Source: Paenibacillus sp. FSL H8-0079
Lineage (GTDB): Bacteria; Bacillota; Bacilli; Paenibacillales; Paenibacillaceae
Assembly: GCF_037991315.1 (NCBI RefSeq)
Contig: NZ_CP150300.1
Location: 3,162,001-3,226,000 of the forward strand
Direction of reading: 5' to 3'
DNA: 64,000 nucleotides
Under the pieces are notes generated by a model. That model was not told the origin of the DNA. It saw only the letters and a list, made by a program, of their open reading frames with translations, and made no database searches. This document shows, piece by piece, positions 43,805 through 52,071 of this stretch. The position numbers were made by a program, and so were the translations under genes. Each line of letters begins with the position of its first letter. Within the stretch, counting starts at the first letter, position 1.

Positions 43805-44833
43805 TTGCATAAACAGAGAAAACCAATATGGATCATGATGGCACTCATATTGTTGCTTGTACTTAGTGCATGTGGTCAGGCTACCACGACGAATAGTACA
43901 GCCGGGGACAATACGAATGCAGCTGCAGAGACAGAAATCAAGACGGACTCGGATTCAGCTTCTTCCACTGATGAAGCGGCAACTGGCGAAGAGGAACTCG
44001 TTACATATCAATCGGATGCGGGAGAAGTACAGGTACCCAAAAATCCTAAACGAATCATTGATTTGACGTCGTTCTCGACGGGGTACTTTGTTGCCCTGGA
44101 TGCACCGGTAATCGGCGCTTTATCCGGAGCGATGAACAACAAGTATATCAAGGACCAACTTGCAGCGGCGGGCACCAGCGATCTGGGCGAAGAGCCTACC
44201 CCGGAGAAGCTAATCAGCTTAAAACCGGATCTCTTTATCGTGTATACTGGCACAGAGGGCATCGATAAACTGGAGCAGATTGCACCTGTCGTACAGATTA
44301 CATTTGGTAAGCGCGATTTCAAGGATCTCATGCTCGAGATGGGTAAGCTCACCAATAGAGAAGACGCAGCTAAAGCTTGGAATGCTAAATGGCAAGCGAA
44401 GATCAATGAACTGAAGCCTCAGGTTCAGGAAGCTGTAGGTGATCGTACGGTTTCCATCCTGAATCCGTACGCCAAAGGATTATTTGTATTCGGTCATAAC
44501 TATGGTCGAGGCGGTGAGATTATTTACGGAGAGTTTGGTCTCAAGGCACCAGCCAAAGCCCAAGCTGAAGCAATTGACAGCGGTACTGGGTGGGCTTCGA
44601 TCTCCATGGAACTATTACCTGAGTATTCGGGTGATATCATCTTCACCAGCCCGTGGTCGGGAGATACAACCGATCCCAAGATCGTGTATGATAATACATT
44701 ATGGAAGAACTTGCCTGCGGTGAAGGCAAATCATGTGTTCCAGCTTGACCCGACTTCAGATTCGTACAATGATCCGTTAACGTTGGAAGGTCAGTTGCAG
44801 TTTATTTCCGATAGCCTGCTTTCGGCGAAATAA
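43805..44833 (+). CDS. Iron-siderophore ABC transporter binding lipoprotein
   Basis: A 342-residue lipoprotein (lipobox LSAC, Cys23) followed by a Thr/Ser/Glu-rich linker to about residue 70. The rest is a FhuD/FeuA-like binding domain with PKRIIDLTSFSTGYFVALD, the helix-spanning build and LSSEL-like C-terminal part PLTLEGQLQFISDSL. It starts with TTG, with GAGGTGGG upstream. It is transcribed alone under a Fur box and has a terminator, so its permease and ATPase must be encoded elsewhere. The siderophore type, hydroxamate or catecholate, is not decided. Confidence 0.9.
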   Translation: MHKQRKPIWIMMALILLLVLSACGQATTTNSTAGDNTNAAAETEIKTDSDSASSTDEAATGEEELVTYQSDAGEVQVPKNPKRIIDLTSFSTGYFVALDAPVIGALSGAMNNKYIKDQLAAAGTSDLGEEPTPEKLISLKPDLFIVYTGTEGIDKLEQIAPVVQITFGKRDFKDLMLEMGKLTNREDAAKAWNAKWQAKINELKPQVQEAVGDRTVSILNPYAKGLFVFGHNYGRGGEIIYGEFGLKAPAKAQAEAIDSGTGWASISMELLPEYSGDIIFTSPWSGDTTDPKIVYDNTLWKNLPAVKANHVFQLDPTSDSYNDPLTLEGQLQFISDSLLSAK

Positions 44834-44860
44834 GATAGAATTGTATAAATGGTAGTACTG

Positions 44861-44905
44861 GAGCATTTCCAAGCGTCGTTCCAAGACGGGGAAATGCTCT
44901 TTTTT
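44861..44905 (+). terminator. Terminator after the siderophore-binding protein gene
   Basis: GAGCATTTCC / GGAAATGCTC with an inner imperfect loop, then TTTTTT. Confidence 0.88.
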
Positions 44906-45019
44906 ATGAGCGAGTTATTTTATATAGTCGATTATGTATGGATTTTGACCAATTTAATTAAGCTTGATACAATAAGATAACGGTAGAAATACATTTAATA
45001 TCAAGTGGGGTGATCTAGA

Positions 45020-45445
45020 TTGCAACAAAAAAGTGAACGTTTGAATGTATGGTTGTCTTTGTCTAACATTCATACCCATCTGAACGAGAAGTTGGAACAA
45101 GCCCTGCTTCAAGAATATAACTTATCTTTGAAGGAATTTTATGTTTTAAACTTTATATTTAATGCCGAGGGTAAGGAATTACGCCTACAGCAACTACAAG
45201 AACTGGTGGGGTTGAGCCAAAGTGCTACATCCAGGCTTGTCGTAAGGATGGAAGCCAAAGACTGTGGAGCTCTGGAAAGACATACATGTGAAGATGATCG
45301 GCGTGGCATTTACACTCGTATTACGGAGCTTGGGGAGAATAAATACAAGAAAGCACTCCAAACATTTAATCAGGTCTTGCACACCGAATTGGAACAGGAT
45401 GGATTTGAGACTCGATTAGAGAACCTCACGAAAGAATTGTTCTAA
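45020..45445 (+). CDS. MarR-family transcriptional regulator
   Basis: A 141-residue winged-helix regulator. The DNA-recognition part has LRLQQLQELVGLSQSATSRLV and the wing CEDDRRGIYTRITELG, the usual DxRR box of MarR proteins. One Cys lies in the wing region (HTCEDD) and one in KDCGALE; either could sense oxidants. The start is TTG 45020 with GTGGGGTGA upstream. It is followed by an NmrA-like gene, a rhodanese-like gene and namA on the same strand; a shared sequence in front of two of these suggests common control. Confidence 0.88.
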   Translation: MQQKSERLNVWLSLSNIHTHLNEKLEQALLQEYNLSLKEFYVLNFIFNAEGKELRLQQLQELVGLSQSATSRLVVRMEAKDCGALERHTCEDDRRGIYTRITELGENKYKKALQTFNQVLHTELEQDGFETRLENLTKELF

Positions 45446-45457
45446 GGCTAGGGTGAA

Positions 45458-45486
45458 TATAGGGTAATGTATTAATTTACCCTATA
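45458..45486. repeat. Inverted repeat between MarR and NmrA-like genes
   Basis: TATAGGGTAA (45458-45467) and TTACCCTATA (45477-45486) are perfectly complementary around a nine-base loop. No T run follows, so it may be an operator rather than a terminator. Confidence 0.5.
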
Positions 45487-45493
45487 GGAAGAC

Positions 45494-45540
45494 TTGACAC
45501 TCTTTAATATATCCGTTAAATTAAATGCATGCGCATGCTT
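45494..45540 (+). promoter_or_regulatory. Promoter and operator candidate of the NmrA-like gene
   Basis: TTGACA (45494-45499) and TTAAAT (45516-45521) are 16 bases apart. Right after them lies ATGCATGCGCATGCTT (45525-45540), a partly palindromic GC-rich element that recurs in front of namA with 14 of 16 bases the same. Confidence 0.6.
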
Positions 45541-45582
45541 TTAATGAAGATGCGGTGATTCATTTATAAGGAGGCATTGAAT

Positions 45583-46227
45583 ATGAAGGTGTTCGTCGTG
45601 GGATCTAATGGACAAATTGGTCAACAGCTTATCCAGCTTTTGAAGAATAGTGAAGAGCACACCGTTCTTGCCATGGTACGAAAACAAGAACAGGCAGACC
45701 AATTGGCAACACAGGGTGTGGAAACGGTGCTTGCCGACTTGGAAGGTACGGTTGACTCGATTGCGGATGCTGCAATGGGTAGTGATGCAATCGTATTTGC
45801 AGCCGGATCTGGCGGTACAACGGGGCATGACAAAACACTCCTGATCGATCTGGATGGTGCCGGGAAAACGATTGAAGCGGCTCAAAAAGCAGGTATTGAT
45901 CGATTTATCATGGTCAGTGCAATTCAGGCCAATAACCGTGCAAACTGGCATGATAATATCCTGCCGTACTATGCAGCGAAGCACTATGCTGACAAAGTGT
46001 TGGAACTTAGCGGATTAACCTATACAATTATACGTCCAGGTATTTTAAAGAATGAACCAGGAACCGGAAAGATATCTGCTGCTGAGAATATCACATCCGG
46101 TAACATTGCTCGTGAAGACGTAGCTCAAGTGATTATGGCGAGTTTGAGTGAGAAGAATACCTATAATCGTTCATTTGATCTAATTGCTGGTGAGATTGCA
46201 ATACCTGAGGCACTGAGTAGAATCTGA
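45583..46227 (+). CDS. NAD(P)-binding protein, atypical SDR (YwnB/NmrA-like)
   Basis: A 214-residue Rossmann-fold protein. The cofactor motif is VVGSNGQIGQQLI at the N-terminus, with VFAAGSGG and YYAAKHYADKVLELSGL as in the atypical SDR group of YhfK/YwnB proteins. The YxxxK pair is present as YAAKH. ATG 45583 is chosen because AAGGAGG lies eight bases before it. It shares an upstream element with namA two genes on. It probably acts as an NADPH-dependent reductase or redox-responsive factor; the substrate is unknown. Confidence 0.86.
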   Translation: MKVFVVGSNGQIGQQLIQLLKNSEEHTVLAMVRKQEQADQLATQGVETVLADLEGTVDSIADAAMGSDAIVFAAGSGGTTGHDKTLLIDLDGAGKTIEAAQKAGIDRFIMVSAIQANNRANWHDNILPYYAAKHYADKVLELSGLTYTIIRPGILKNEPGTGKISAAENITSGNIAREDVAQVIMASLSEKNTYNRSFDLIAGEIAIPEALSRI

Positions 46228-46277
46228 TCCAGAATGAAAGATTCTACGATATCAGTAGAGTTAAGAGAGGACTATAA

Positions 46278-46643
46278 ATGATGGGATTCATGTTGTTGTC
46301 CTTCATATTAGTTTTTTTCATCGCTGTTCGTTCATTTTGGCCGCTGCCTAATCTTAAACATATAGAATATCAAGAATTTCTCAGACAACAGAGTGCGTAT
46401 CGGCAATATAAGGTGATCGATATCCGAGATGCAACAGATTATTGGGCTGATCCTACTCCGGATACCATTAACATCTCACTGGGACGTCTTGCTTTCACAT
46501 GGGAAAAATACCTTCTACGAGAAGATAACGTTATTATTATGTCTCCTGGTATACTCCAATCCAAAAAGGCTGCACGTATATTGCGAAAGCGTGGGTTTAA
46601 ATGTCTTTATGTGATGAAGTACAAGGTTGATGTGATTTCATGA
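46278..46643 (+). CDS. Membrane-anchored rhodanese-like protein without the catalytic Cys
   Basis: A 121-residue protein with an N-terminal membrane segment (about residues 3-20) and a rhodanese-type domain (VIDIRDATDYWADPTPDTIN, then LREDNVIIMSPGILQSKKAA). The active-site loop, which in sulfurtransferases begins with Cys, here reads MSPGILQS, so no persulfide can form there. It is therefore a non-catalytic rhodanese fold, perhaps a binding or scaffold protein at the membrane. GAGAGG precedes ATG 46278. It sits between two oxidoreductase genes of the MarR unit. Confidence 0.75.
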   Translation: MMGFMLLSFILVFFIAVRSFWPLPNLKHIEYQEFLRQQSAYRQYKVIDIRDATDYWADPTPDTINISLGRLAFTWEKYLLREDNVIIMSPGILQSKKAARILRKRGFKCLYVMKYKVDVIS

Positions 46644-46674
46644 AATATAGGAAATATTAATTATCGAAACTTTG

Positions 46675-46690
46675 ATGCTTGCGCATGCAT
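46675..46690 (+). promoter_or_regulatory. Operator candidate upstream of namA
   Basis: ATGCTTGCGCATGCAT repeats the element at 45525-45540 with two changed bases. It lies about 40 bases before the namA start, which suggests a shared regulator, perhaps the MarR at 45020. Confidence 0.55.
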
Positions 46691-46728
46691 TGTAATATTT
46701 TACTTGATGAAAAGGGGAGTTTATTTTG

Positions 46729-47751
46729 ATGACAGATTTGTTTAGTCCATATTCTTTTAAAGGTTTAGAGCTTAAAAACCGGGTGGTAATGGCTCCAATG
46801 TGTCAATATTCAGTTGAGCAAAAAGATGGTATAGCAACAGATTGGCACTATATGCACTACGTTAGTCGCGCTGTGGGAGGAACAGGTCTCATTATCATTG
46901 AAATGACAGATGTGGAGCCGGATGGCCGTATTTCAGACTTTGATCTTGGACTATGGTCGGATGAACAGATCCCAGCTCTGAAACGGATCGTCGATGCATG
47001 TCACAGTTATGGTGCCAAGGTCGGTATCCAGATTGCTCATGCAGGCCGTAAAGCAGAAGATGCCGAAGTACCAGTAGCTCCGTCCGCGATTGCCTTTGAT
47101 GAGAATTCCAAGCAACCTAGAGCGCTCACTACGGATGAGGTTAAAGGAATGGTTGAAAAATTCCGGAGTGCTATAGCTCGTGCTGTAAAAGCGGGATTTG
47201 ATGCGATTGAGATTCATGGTGCACATGGTTACTTAATTCATCAATTCCATTCTCCACTAACGAATAAGCGCGAAGACGAATACGGTCAAGATTTAACATT
47301 ATTTGGTCGTCAGATTATTCAGGCTGCTAAGGCAGAGATGCCCGAAGATATGCCCTTGATGATGCGTATTTCAGCTAAAGAATATGTAGAAGGTGGCTAT
47401 GGCATTAACGAAAGTTCCGAGTTTGCCAAAGCATATAAAGAGGCAGGCGTTGATGTATTTGACATCTCATCTGGTGGCGAGGGACCTATTGCTGCATGGG
47501 GCAGACCAGGAACTCACGCGGCATATCAAGTGCCTCTCGCTAAAGCAATCAAAGAGGCTCTTGATGTGCCCGTGATTGCGGTTGGAAGACTGGATGATCC
47601 TACGTTGGCGAATGCAGTCATCGGAAATGAAGAAGCCGATCTCGTTGCAGTCGGAAGAGGTCTGTTAAGAAATCCTTACTGGGCCTTGGAAGCTGCGTCT
47701 GCTTTGCGTAAGGCAACGGACGTTCCAAAACAATATACGACTGGTTTTTAA
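46729..47751 (+). CDS. namA: NADPH dehydrogenase NamA (old yellow enzyme, YqjM type)
   Basis: A 340-residue FMN enzyme of the YqjM class, which reduces electrophilic alkenes, quinones and nitro compounds with NADPH. The pattern fits throughout: NRVVMAPMCQYS (with the redox-tuning Cys), QIAHAGRKA, EIHGAHGYLIHQFHSPLTNKR and VGRGLLRNPYW. ATG 46729 is chosen over the overlapping TTG because AAAGGGGAG suits it. It ends with its own terminator. Its neighbours and the MarR regulator place it in an electrophile defence unit. Confidence 0.94.
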   Translation: MTDLFSPYSFKGLELKNRVVMAPMCQYSVEQKDGIATDWHYMHYVSRAVGGTGLIIIEMTDVEPDGRISDFDLGLWSDEQIPALKRIVDACHSYGAKVGIQIAHAGRKAEDAEVPVAPSAIAFDENSKQPRALTTDEVKGMVEKFRSAIARAVKAGFDAIEIHGAHGYLIHQFHSPLTNKREDEYGQDLTLFGRQIIQAAKAEMPEDMPLMMRISAKEYVEGGYGINESSEFAKAYKEAGVDVFDISSGGEGPIAAWGRPGTHAAYQVPLAKAIKEALDVPVIAVGRLDDPTLANAVIGNEEADLVAVGRGLLRNPYWALEAASALRKATDVPKQYTTGF

Positions 47752-47807
47752 TGTATTAACAATTTTATGTTAATGATTTAACGATCTTCATTAATACATG
47801 AATAAGA

Positions 47808-47845
47808 AAGGACTCCGACTGTCAAAACAGAAGGAGTCCTTTTTT
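47808..47845 (+). terminator. Terminator after namA
   Basis: AAAGGACTCC / GGAGTCCTTTTTT around a 16-base loop that itself can pair. Confidence 0.88.
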
Positions 47846-47891
47846 GGGTTAAACTAGCCGAACTAAAGGAACGATATTAGCCAGTAACCAG

Positions 47892-48815
47892 TCAAGAGAT
47901 GGTAGTCGGTTCATCGGCTCTGCCTCTTAAGCGTTTGATATCTTCTCTAGGCGGAAATCCGAACATGCGAGAATACTCACGACTGAATTGGGAAGGGCTC
48001 TCATAACCTACCTGAAATGCGACATCTGCTGCATCGGTGGACTTGGATAATAACAAGCGCCGAGCTTCTTGCAGCCTCAGTTGTTTTTGAAACTGAATCG
48101 GACTCATGGCAGTCACTTCTTTAAAGTGTCTGTGCAGCGAGGCAGTACTCATATTCGCCAAATCCGCCAGATCCTCAATCCGAAAATTTTGATCAGAGTG
48201 ATTCACAATATATTCAATAACGTCTCTAATTCGATAGGTGTGGCTGCCCTCAATGGTAGCTTGCTCCAGGGCAATTCCATGGGGGCCCTTCAGAACTTTA
48301 TAGAGAATTTCTTTTTTGAACAAAGGAGCGAGTAGTGGAATATCTTCTGAATGTTCTTCCAACAAACGGGCTAACCTGACGACCGCATCAAGCAGAGAAG
48401 GCTCAGCTTGGCTGACAAACATCGCACGTCTCGTCGTTTTCCGCGGTCTTGCTGGGAAATCAGAATGATTCAATACCTCCAGAATCTCACTAGATGTGAA
48501 TTCAAGTTTCAGGGCCAGATAGGGAGCCTCAGACGTGGCTTGAATCACTTGTCCACTAACCGGCAAGTCAACGGTTGCCACGATATAACTTCCTGGGCCA
48601 TATCGGAAACGATCCTGTCCCAGCAGGACCTCTTTCTGGCCCTGAACGATAATGCAGAAGGATGGTTCATTTACTCTAAATAATGGTTCAGTAACGACCG
48701 ATTCACGGATTAGAAATAATGAGGGGATCGCAGTCGGGTGCACCCCGTCCTTGTCGGAATAACGGTCAATGCGTCTGGCTAATTCATCTTGATGTTCGTG
48801 TATTCGATCAGACAT
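47892..48815 (-). CDS. AraC-family regulator with AraC_N cupin domain
   Basis: A 307-residue regulator. The N-terminal cupin (AraC_N type; FCIIVQGQKEVLLGQDRFRYGPG) is followed by a C-terminal double helix-turn-helix (IEDLADLANMSTASLHRHFK and AADVAFQVGYESPSQFSREY). AAAGGAG precedes the ATG. This subgroup often controls a nearby oxidoreductase such as an aldo/keto reductase or dehydrogenase; here the divergent neighbour is a TetR regulator gene 290 bases away and namA lies convergent. The effector is unknown. Confidence 0.9.
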   Translation of the reverse strand: MSDRIHEHQDELARRIDRYSDKDGVHPTAIPSLFLIRESVVTEPLFRVNEPSFCIIVQGQKEVLLGQDRFRYGPGSYIVATVDLPVSGQVIQATSEAPYLALKLEFTSSEILEVLNHSDFPARPRKTTRRAMFVSQAEPSLLDAVVRLARLLEEHSEDIPLLAPLFKKEILYKVLKGPHGIALEQATIEGSHTYRIRDVIEYIVNHSDQNFRIEDLADLANMSTASLHRHFKEVTAMSPIQFQKQLRLQEARRLLLSKSTDAADVAFQVGYESPSQFSREYSRMFGFPPREDIKRLRGRADEPTTIS

Positions 48816-48952
48816 ACGTAGTTCTCCTTTTTCGACACAACATTATAAATCACATTCTATCGTATATTGACCTAATGCGGTAGAATACGGATAGAAATAG
48901 GCAAACATTTGATGTGAATGGATAAGACATGCTGATTGCTGGCTGCATATTC

Positions 48953-48986
48953 ACAAGTACACAGGTCATGATATACTACAAGTACA
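48953..48986 (+). promoter_or_regulatory. Promoter region of the TetR gene with repeated element
   Basis: ACAAGTACA occurs at 48953-48961 and again at 48978-48986, either side of a TATACT that looks like a -10 box (48972-48977). This is a plausible autoregulatory site for the TetR protein. The remaining intergenic DNA (48816-49105) shows no gene beyond a two-codon ATG-ATC-TGA frame after AAGGAG near 49002-49024. Confidence 0.4.
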
Positions 48987-49105
48987 GAAGATATACATTT
49001 AAGGAGCAGCTAATACATGATCTGACGAGCACCCAAGGGAGCTGCTGCACATTTTATTTACTGATCGTTCCCGATGTGTTAGATTGATTTTGGGAGGGAA
49101 GTCGA

Positions 49106-49684
49106 ATGGCTAGAAGTAAAGAGTTTGAAGTGAACGAAGTATTGGATAAAGCAATGAAGATCTTCTGGGAACAAGGCTACGAGAAGACGTCGATGAGTGA
49201 CCTGGTTGAGCATATGGGAATTCATCGCAGAAGTATATATGATACGTTCGATGATAAGCATACGCTGTTTTTGCAGGCTATGGATCGGTATAATGGCAAG
49301 ATCAACGCCACATTACTCGCAGAAATCAAAGCGTCCAAGACGGCAGTGGAAGCACTGCATAAAATTTTTGGAATTATGATCAGTGAAGCAGAAGATACGC
49401 CATCGGGTTGCTTGATCGTGAACTCTGCGGTGGAGCTGGGCGCACGTGACCAGGACGTGGATAACCGATCTCTTGATTCATTTAATGAAGCAGAACAGAT
49501 GTTTGAGCAGATTATTGAATGGGGACAGCGGGATGGAGAGTTCTCCTCTGATCATGATGCGAAGGAAATGGCAGAGTACCTGCATAATACTTCTGTCGGT
49601 ATAAGAGCCATGGCCAGAACTTCAATGGGTAAAGAAAAATTAAATCGAATTATCAATGTATCGATAAAACTTTTGGAGAAATGA
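49106..49684 (+). CDS. TetR-family transcriptional regulator
   Basis: A 192-residue TetR protein. The N-terminal helix-turn-helix (VLDKAMKIFWEQGYEKTSMS, DLVEHMGIHRRSIYDTFDDK) is followed by an all-helical ligand domain (TetR_C with SGCLIVNSAVELGARDQ, as in YxaF/AcrR-like quinone- or flavonoid-type repressors). GGGAGG precedes ATG 49106. No obvious partner gene follows; a bidirectional terminator separates it from the MerR gene. The ligand is unknown. Confidence 0.9.
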   Translation: MARSKEFEVNEVLDKAMKIFWEQGYEKTSMSDLVEHMGIHRRSIYDTFDDKHTLFLQAMDRYNGKINATLLAEIKASKTAVEALHKIFGIMISEAEDTPSGCLIVNSAVELGARDQDVDNRSLDSFNEAEQMFEQIIEWGQRDGEFSSDHDAKEMAEYLHNTSVGIRAMARTSMGKEKLNRIINVSIKLLEK

Positions 49685-49700
49685 TGAGCAGAGACGTACC

Positions 49701-49747
49701 AAAAAAGTAGCTTGAAATCCGTTAGCGGACTTCAAGCTACTTTTTTT
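49701..49747. terminator. Bidirectional terminator between TetR and MerR genes
   Basis: AAAAAAGTAGCTTGAA / TTCAAGCTACTTTTTT with an inner TCCG / CGGA pair. Confidence 0.92.
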
Positions 49748-49775
49748 GTCTTAATTTCATAAAAATCATAAGCCA

Positions 49776-50189
49776 TCAATTGGTGATGGCATTTTCAATC
49801 GGTTTAATTTTGTGAATCTCTTCGGTTCCGGCTTCCAAAGCAGTTTCGTAGTAAGAGCATTTGTGCTCAATGACTTCCATGGTTCTTCGTAGTTCCTCCA
49901 TTTGTGCTTCCACAATAGCTTTTCGCTCCGTAAACATGTCATATCTTTGCTTCAGCGTGGAGTCCCCTTCAGAACACCATTCAATGAAGTCCTTAATGTC
50001 TTTGATGGGCATCCCGGTCAGTTTCAGACATTGAATGATCTTCAAAAAGTCAATGTCGGAGTCTTTGAACAAGCGTGTTCCGCTTGTGGTTCGTTCTACA
50101 AAAGGCATGAGTCCTTCCTTGTCGTAGTAACGCAATGTATATACCGTAAGGTCTAATTTTTTAGCAACTTCACCGATTGAATAGGTCAT
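49776..50189 (-). CDS. adhR: MerR-family regulator, AdhR/NmlR type
   Basis: A 137-residue MerR protein with the N-terminal winged helix TYSIGEVAKKLDLTVYTLRY and a coiled-coil dimer helix at about residues 80-115. Cys54 in IIQCLKLTGMPI corresponds to the conserved cysteine by which AdhR/NmlR proteins sense aldehydes. ATG 50189 is favoured over the TTG six bases earlier. It is divergent from a zinc alcohol dehydrogenase, as adhR-adhA are arranged in B. subtilis, and dyads lie in the shared promoter region. The name rests on this resemblance. Confidence 0.82.
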   Translation of the reverse strand: MTYSIGEVAKKLDLTVYTLRYYDKEGLMPFVERTTSGTRLFKDSDIDFLKIIQCLKLTGMPIKDIKDFIEWCSEGDSTLKQRYDMFTERKAIVEAQMEELRRTMEVIEHKCSYYETALEAGTEEIHKIKPIENAITN

Positions 50190-50223
50190 GTACAATGAAT
50201 TCCTTTCTACTGGGGGTAGACTT

Positions 50224-50237
50224 CGAGTTAACTCTAG
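50224..50237. promoter_or_regulatory. MerR operator candidate near adhR
   Basis: CGAGTTAACTCTAG is close to a palindrome centred on AGTTAACT, in the divergent adhR-adhA space. It is the likely autoregulatory site of adhR. Confidence 0.5.
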
Positions 50238-50314
50238 GATTGATCCGAGTGAATTCTACCATGCTGTATAACTGTATGTCAAAGTCATCGAAGATAAAAA
50301 AATAAGATAAACAT

Positions 50315-50345
50315 TTGACCTAGAGTTAACTAGAGGGGGTAAGAT
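50315..50345 (+). promoter_or_regulatory. MerR-type promoter of adhA
   Basis: TTGACC (50315-50320) and TAAGAT (50340-50345) are 19 bp apart, as in MerR-controlled promoters, with the centre AGTTAACT of CTAGAGTTAACTAGAG between them. It is like the promoter at 10381-10411. Confidence 0.75.
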
Positions 50346-50380
50346 TATTTTGAACTTTAAATTACTAGGAGGTTATCCCA

Positions 50381-51421
50381 TTGATTATAGCTAAAGCCAG
50401 AGCCGTTGACGGACCAGACCAACAATTCAGAAGTGCTGAAATTAAACGACGTGATCTGGATACCAATGATGTATTAATCGAGATTAAATATGCGGGTATC
50501 TGCCATTCTGACATCCATACTGCCCACGGTGAATGGGGCCCTGTGAATTATCCACTCGTTCCTGGACACGAGATTGCCGGGATTGTAACCGATGTAGGAA
50601 CTGGAGTCTCCAAATATAAGGTCGGTGACCGAGTAGGGGTCGGATGTATGGTGGACTCTTGTGGTGAATGTGTTAACTGCCGCAAAGGTGAAGAGCAATA
50701 CTGTCTCAAAGGAAATATTCAAACTTACGCTGGAGTAGACAAATACGGTGAGCATACGCAAGGTGGATATTCAACTCATATTGTTGTCGTAGAGGATTTC
50801 GTCGTTCGCATCCCTGATAACATTGCACTTGATGCTGCTGCACCTTTGCTGTGTGCCGGTATTACGACGTATTCACCACTTCATCACTGGGGAGCTGGCC
50901 CAGGTAAGAAGGTTGCCGTTGTAGGTATGGGTGGTCTAGGTCATATGGCTGTCAAAATCGCACATGCGATGGGTGCGGAAGTAACGGTTCTCTCCCAATC
51001 CTTGAGCAAAAAAGAAGATGGACTGCAATTTGGTGCAGATCACTACTTTGCCACAAGCGAACCGGAAACATTCGAGAAACTTGCAGGCACATTTGATCTG
51101 ATGATCAACACAGTAAGTGCGAATATTGATATTAACGCTTATTTCTCACTGCTCACACTTGATGGTACACTCGTGAACGTGGGTGCTCCTGCTGAGCCAC
51201 TAGCCGTAAACGTATTTTCTCTTATCGGCCATCGCCGTTCATTCGCAGGTTCCATGATTGGTGGCATCCGTGAGACGCAGGAAATGCTCGATTTCTGTGC
51301 AGAACATGATATTGCGCCTAACATTGAGGTTATCTCCGCTGACCAGATTGACGAAGCTTACAAACGTGTATTGGCTTCCGACGTAAAATATCGCTTTGTT
51401 ATCGATAACAGCACAATGTAA
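50381..51421 (+). CDS. adhA: Zinc-dependent alcohol dehydrogenase (AdhA-like)
   Basis: A 346-residue medium-chain dehydrogenase that reduces aldehydes or oxidises alcohols with NAD(P)H. The catalytic zinc ligands are Cys41 (AGICHSDIH) and His63 with Glu64 (VPGHE). The structural zinc cluster is [16 protein letters not shown]. The Rossmann motif is [13 protein letters not shown]. It begins with TTG, with AGGAGG eight bases before. It faces the AdhR-like MerR gene and has a 19-bp-spacer promoter, so induction by formaldehyde, methylglyoxal or other electrophiles is expected from the known AdhR system. Confidence 0.9.
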   Translation: MIIAKARAVDGPDQQFRSAEIKRRDLDTNDVLIEIKYAGICHSDIHTAHGEWGPVNYPLVPGHEIAGIVTDVGTGVSKYKVGDRVGVGCMVDSCGECVNCRKGEEQYCLKGNIQTYAGVDKYGEHTQGGYSTHIVVVEDFVVRIPDNIALDAAAPLLCAGITTYSPLHHWGAGPGKKVAVVGMGGLGHMAVKIAHAMGAEVTVLSQSLSKKEDGLQFGADHYFATSEPETFEKLAGTFDLMINTVSANIDINAYFSLLTLDGTLVNVGAPAEPLAVNVFSLIGHRRSFAGSMIGGIRETQEMLDFCAEHDIAPNIEVISADQIDEAYKRVLASDVKYRFVIDNSTM

Positions 51422-51455
51422 TTGTGAAGTGTGATTATTGATAGTTATAGATAGA

Positions 51456-51490
51456 AGAAAGCAGCTGCCGCCAAGGTCAGCTGCTTTTCT
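51456..51490 (+). terminator. Terminator after adhA
   Basis: AGAAAGCAGCTG / CAGCTGCTTTTCT around an 11-base loop. Confidence 0.85.
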
Positions 51491-51597
51491 GTTTGTAATT
51501 GAAGAGGTTCTACGACCCAACTTCTTATCGCAACGAACAGAAGATACTTGCGTCTAATAACTAGTTGGAAAAATATGAAAGGAGTGGAGTGAAAAAG

Positions 51598-52071
51598 ATG
51601 ACAGCATCATTTTCACATCAGCCTGAAGGGTACGAATGTCCATTTTGTCGGATTTGGGGTATCGAGCGACCTGATGAGGGAACAAAACAAAGGGATATCA
51701 TCTATCAGAATGAAAACGTAACCGCATTTATAGCGGGCAAATGGTGGCCAAACAATAAAGGACATGTTCTTATAATTCCTAATCAACATTTCGAGAACAT
51801 CTTTGAACTCCCAGCGGAGTACGCTGTTGAAATTCACCGCGCGGCTCAGCTCACAGCATTTGCAATGAAAAGTACATATGGATGCGATGGGATTTCGACG
51901 CGGCAACATAATGAACCTGCTGGTAATCAAGACGTGTGGCATTATCATCTGCATGTTTACCCCAGATACGTGAACGATCAACTTTATCTGACAAATGGTT
52001 CCCAGTCCGATCCAGATGAACGCTCGCTCTATGCGGATAAGTTGCGTTCTTGGATAAAGGAAAACATTTAA
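51598..52071 (+). CDS. HIT-family hydrolase
   Basis: A 157-residue histidine-triad protein, expected to cleave nucleotide phosphoramidates or dinucleoside polyphosphates. The triad is HYHLHVYPR (H-x-H-x-H). A CPFC pair near the N-terminus (ECPFCRIWG) may hold zinc. GKWWPNNKGHVLIIPNQH is the usual strand before the active helix. ATG 51598 is chosen because of GGAG eight bases upstream; the frame is open to 51565. It is not clearly part of an operon. Confidence 0.9.
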   Translation: MTASFSHQPEGYECPFCRIWGIERPDEGTKQRDIIYQNENVTAFIAGKWWPNNKGHVLIIPNQHFENIFELPAEYAVEIHRAAQLTAFAMKSTYGCDGISTRQHNEPAGNQDVWHYHLHVYPRYVNDQLYLTNGSQSDPDERSLYADKLRSWIKENI

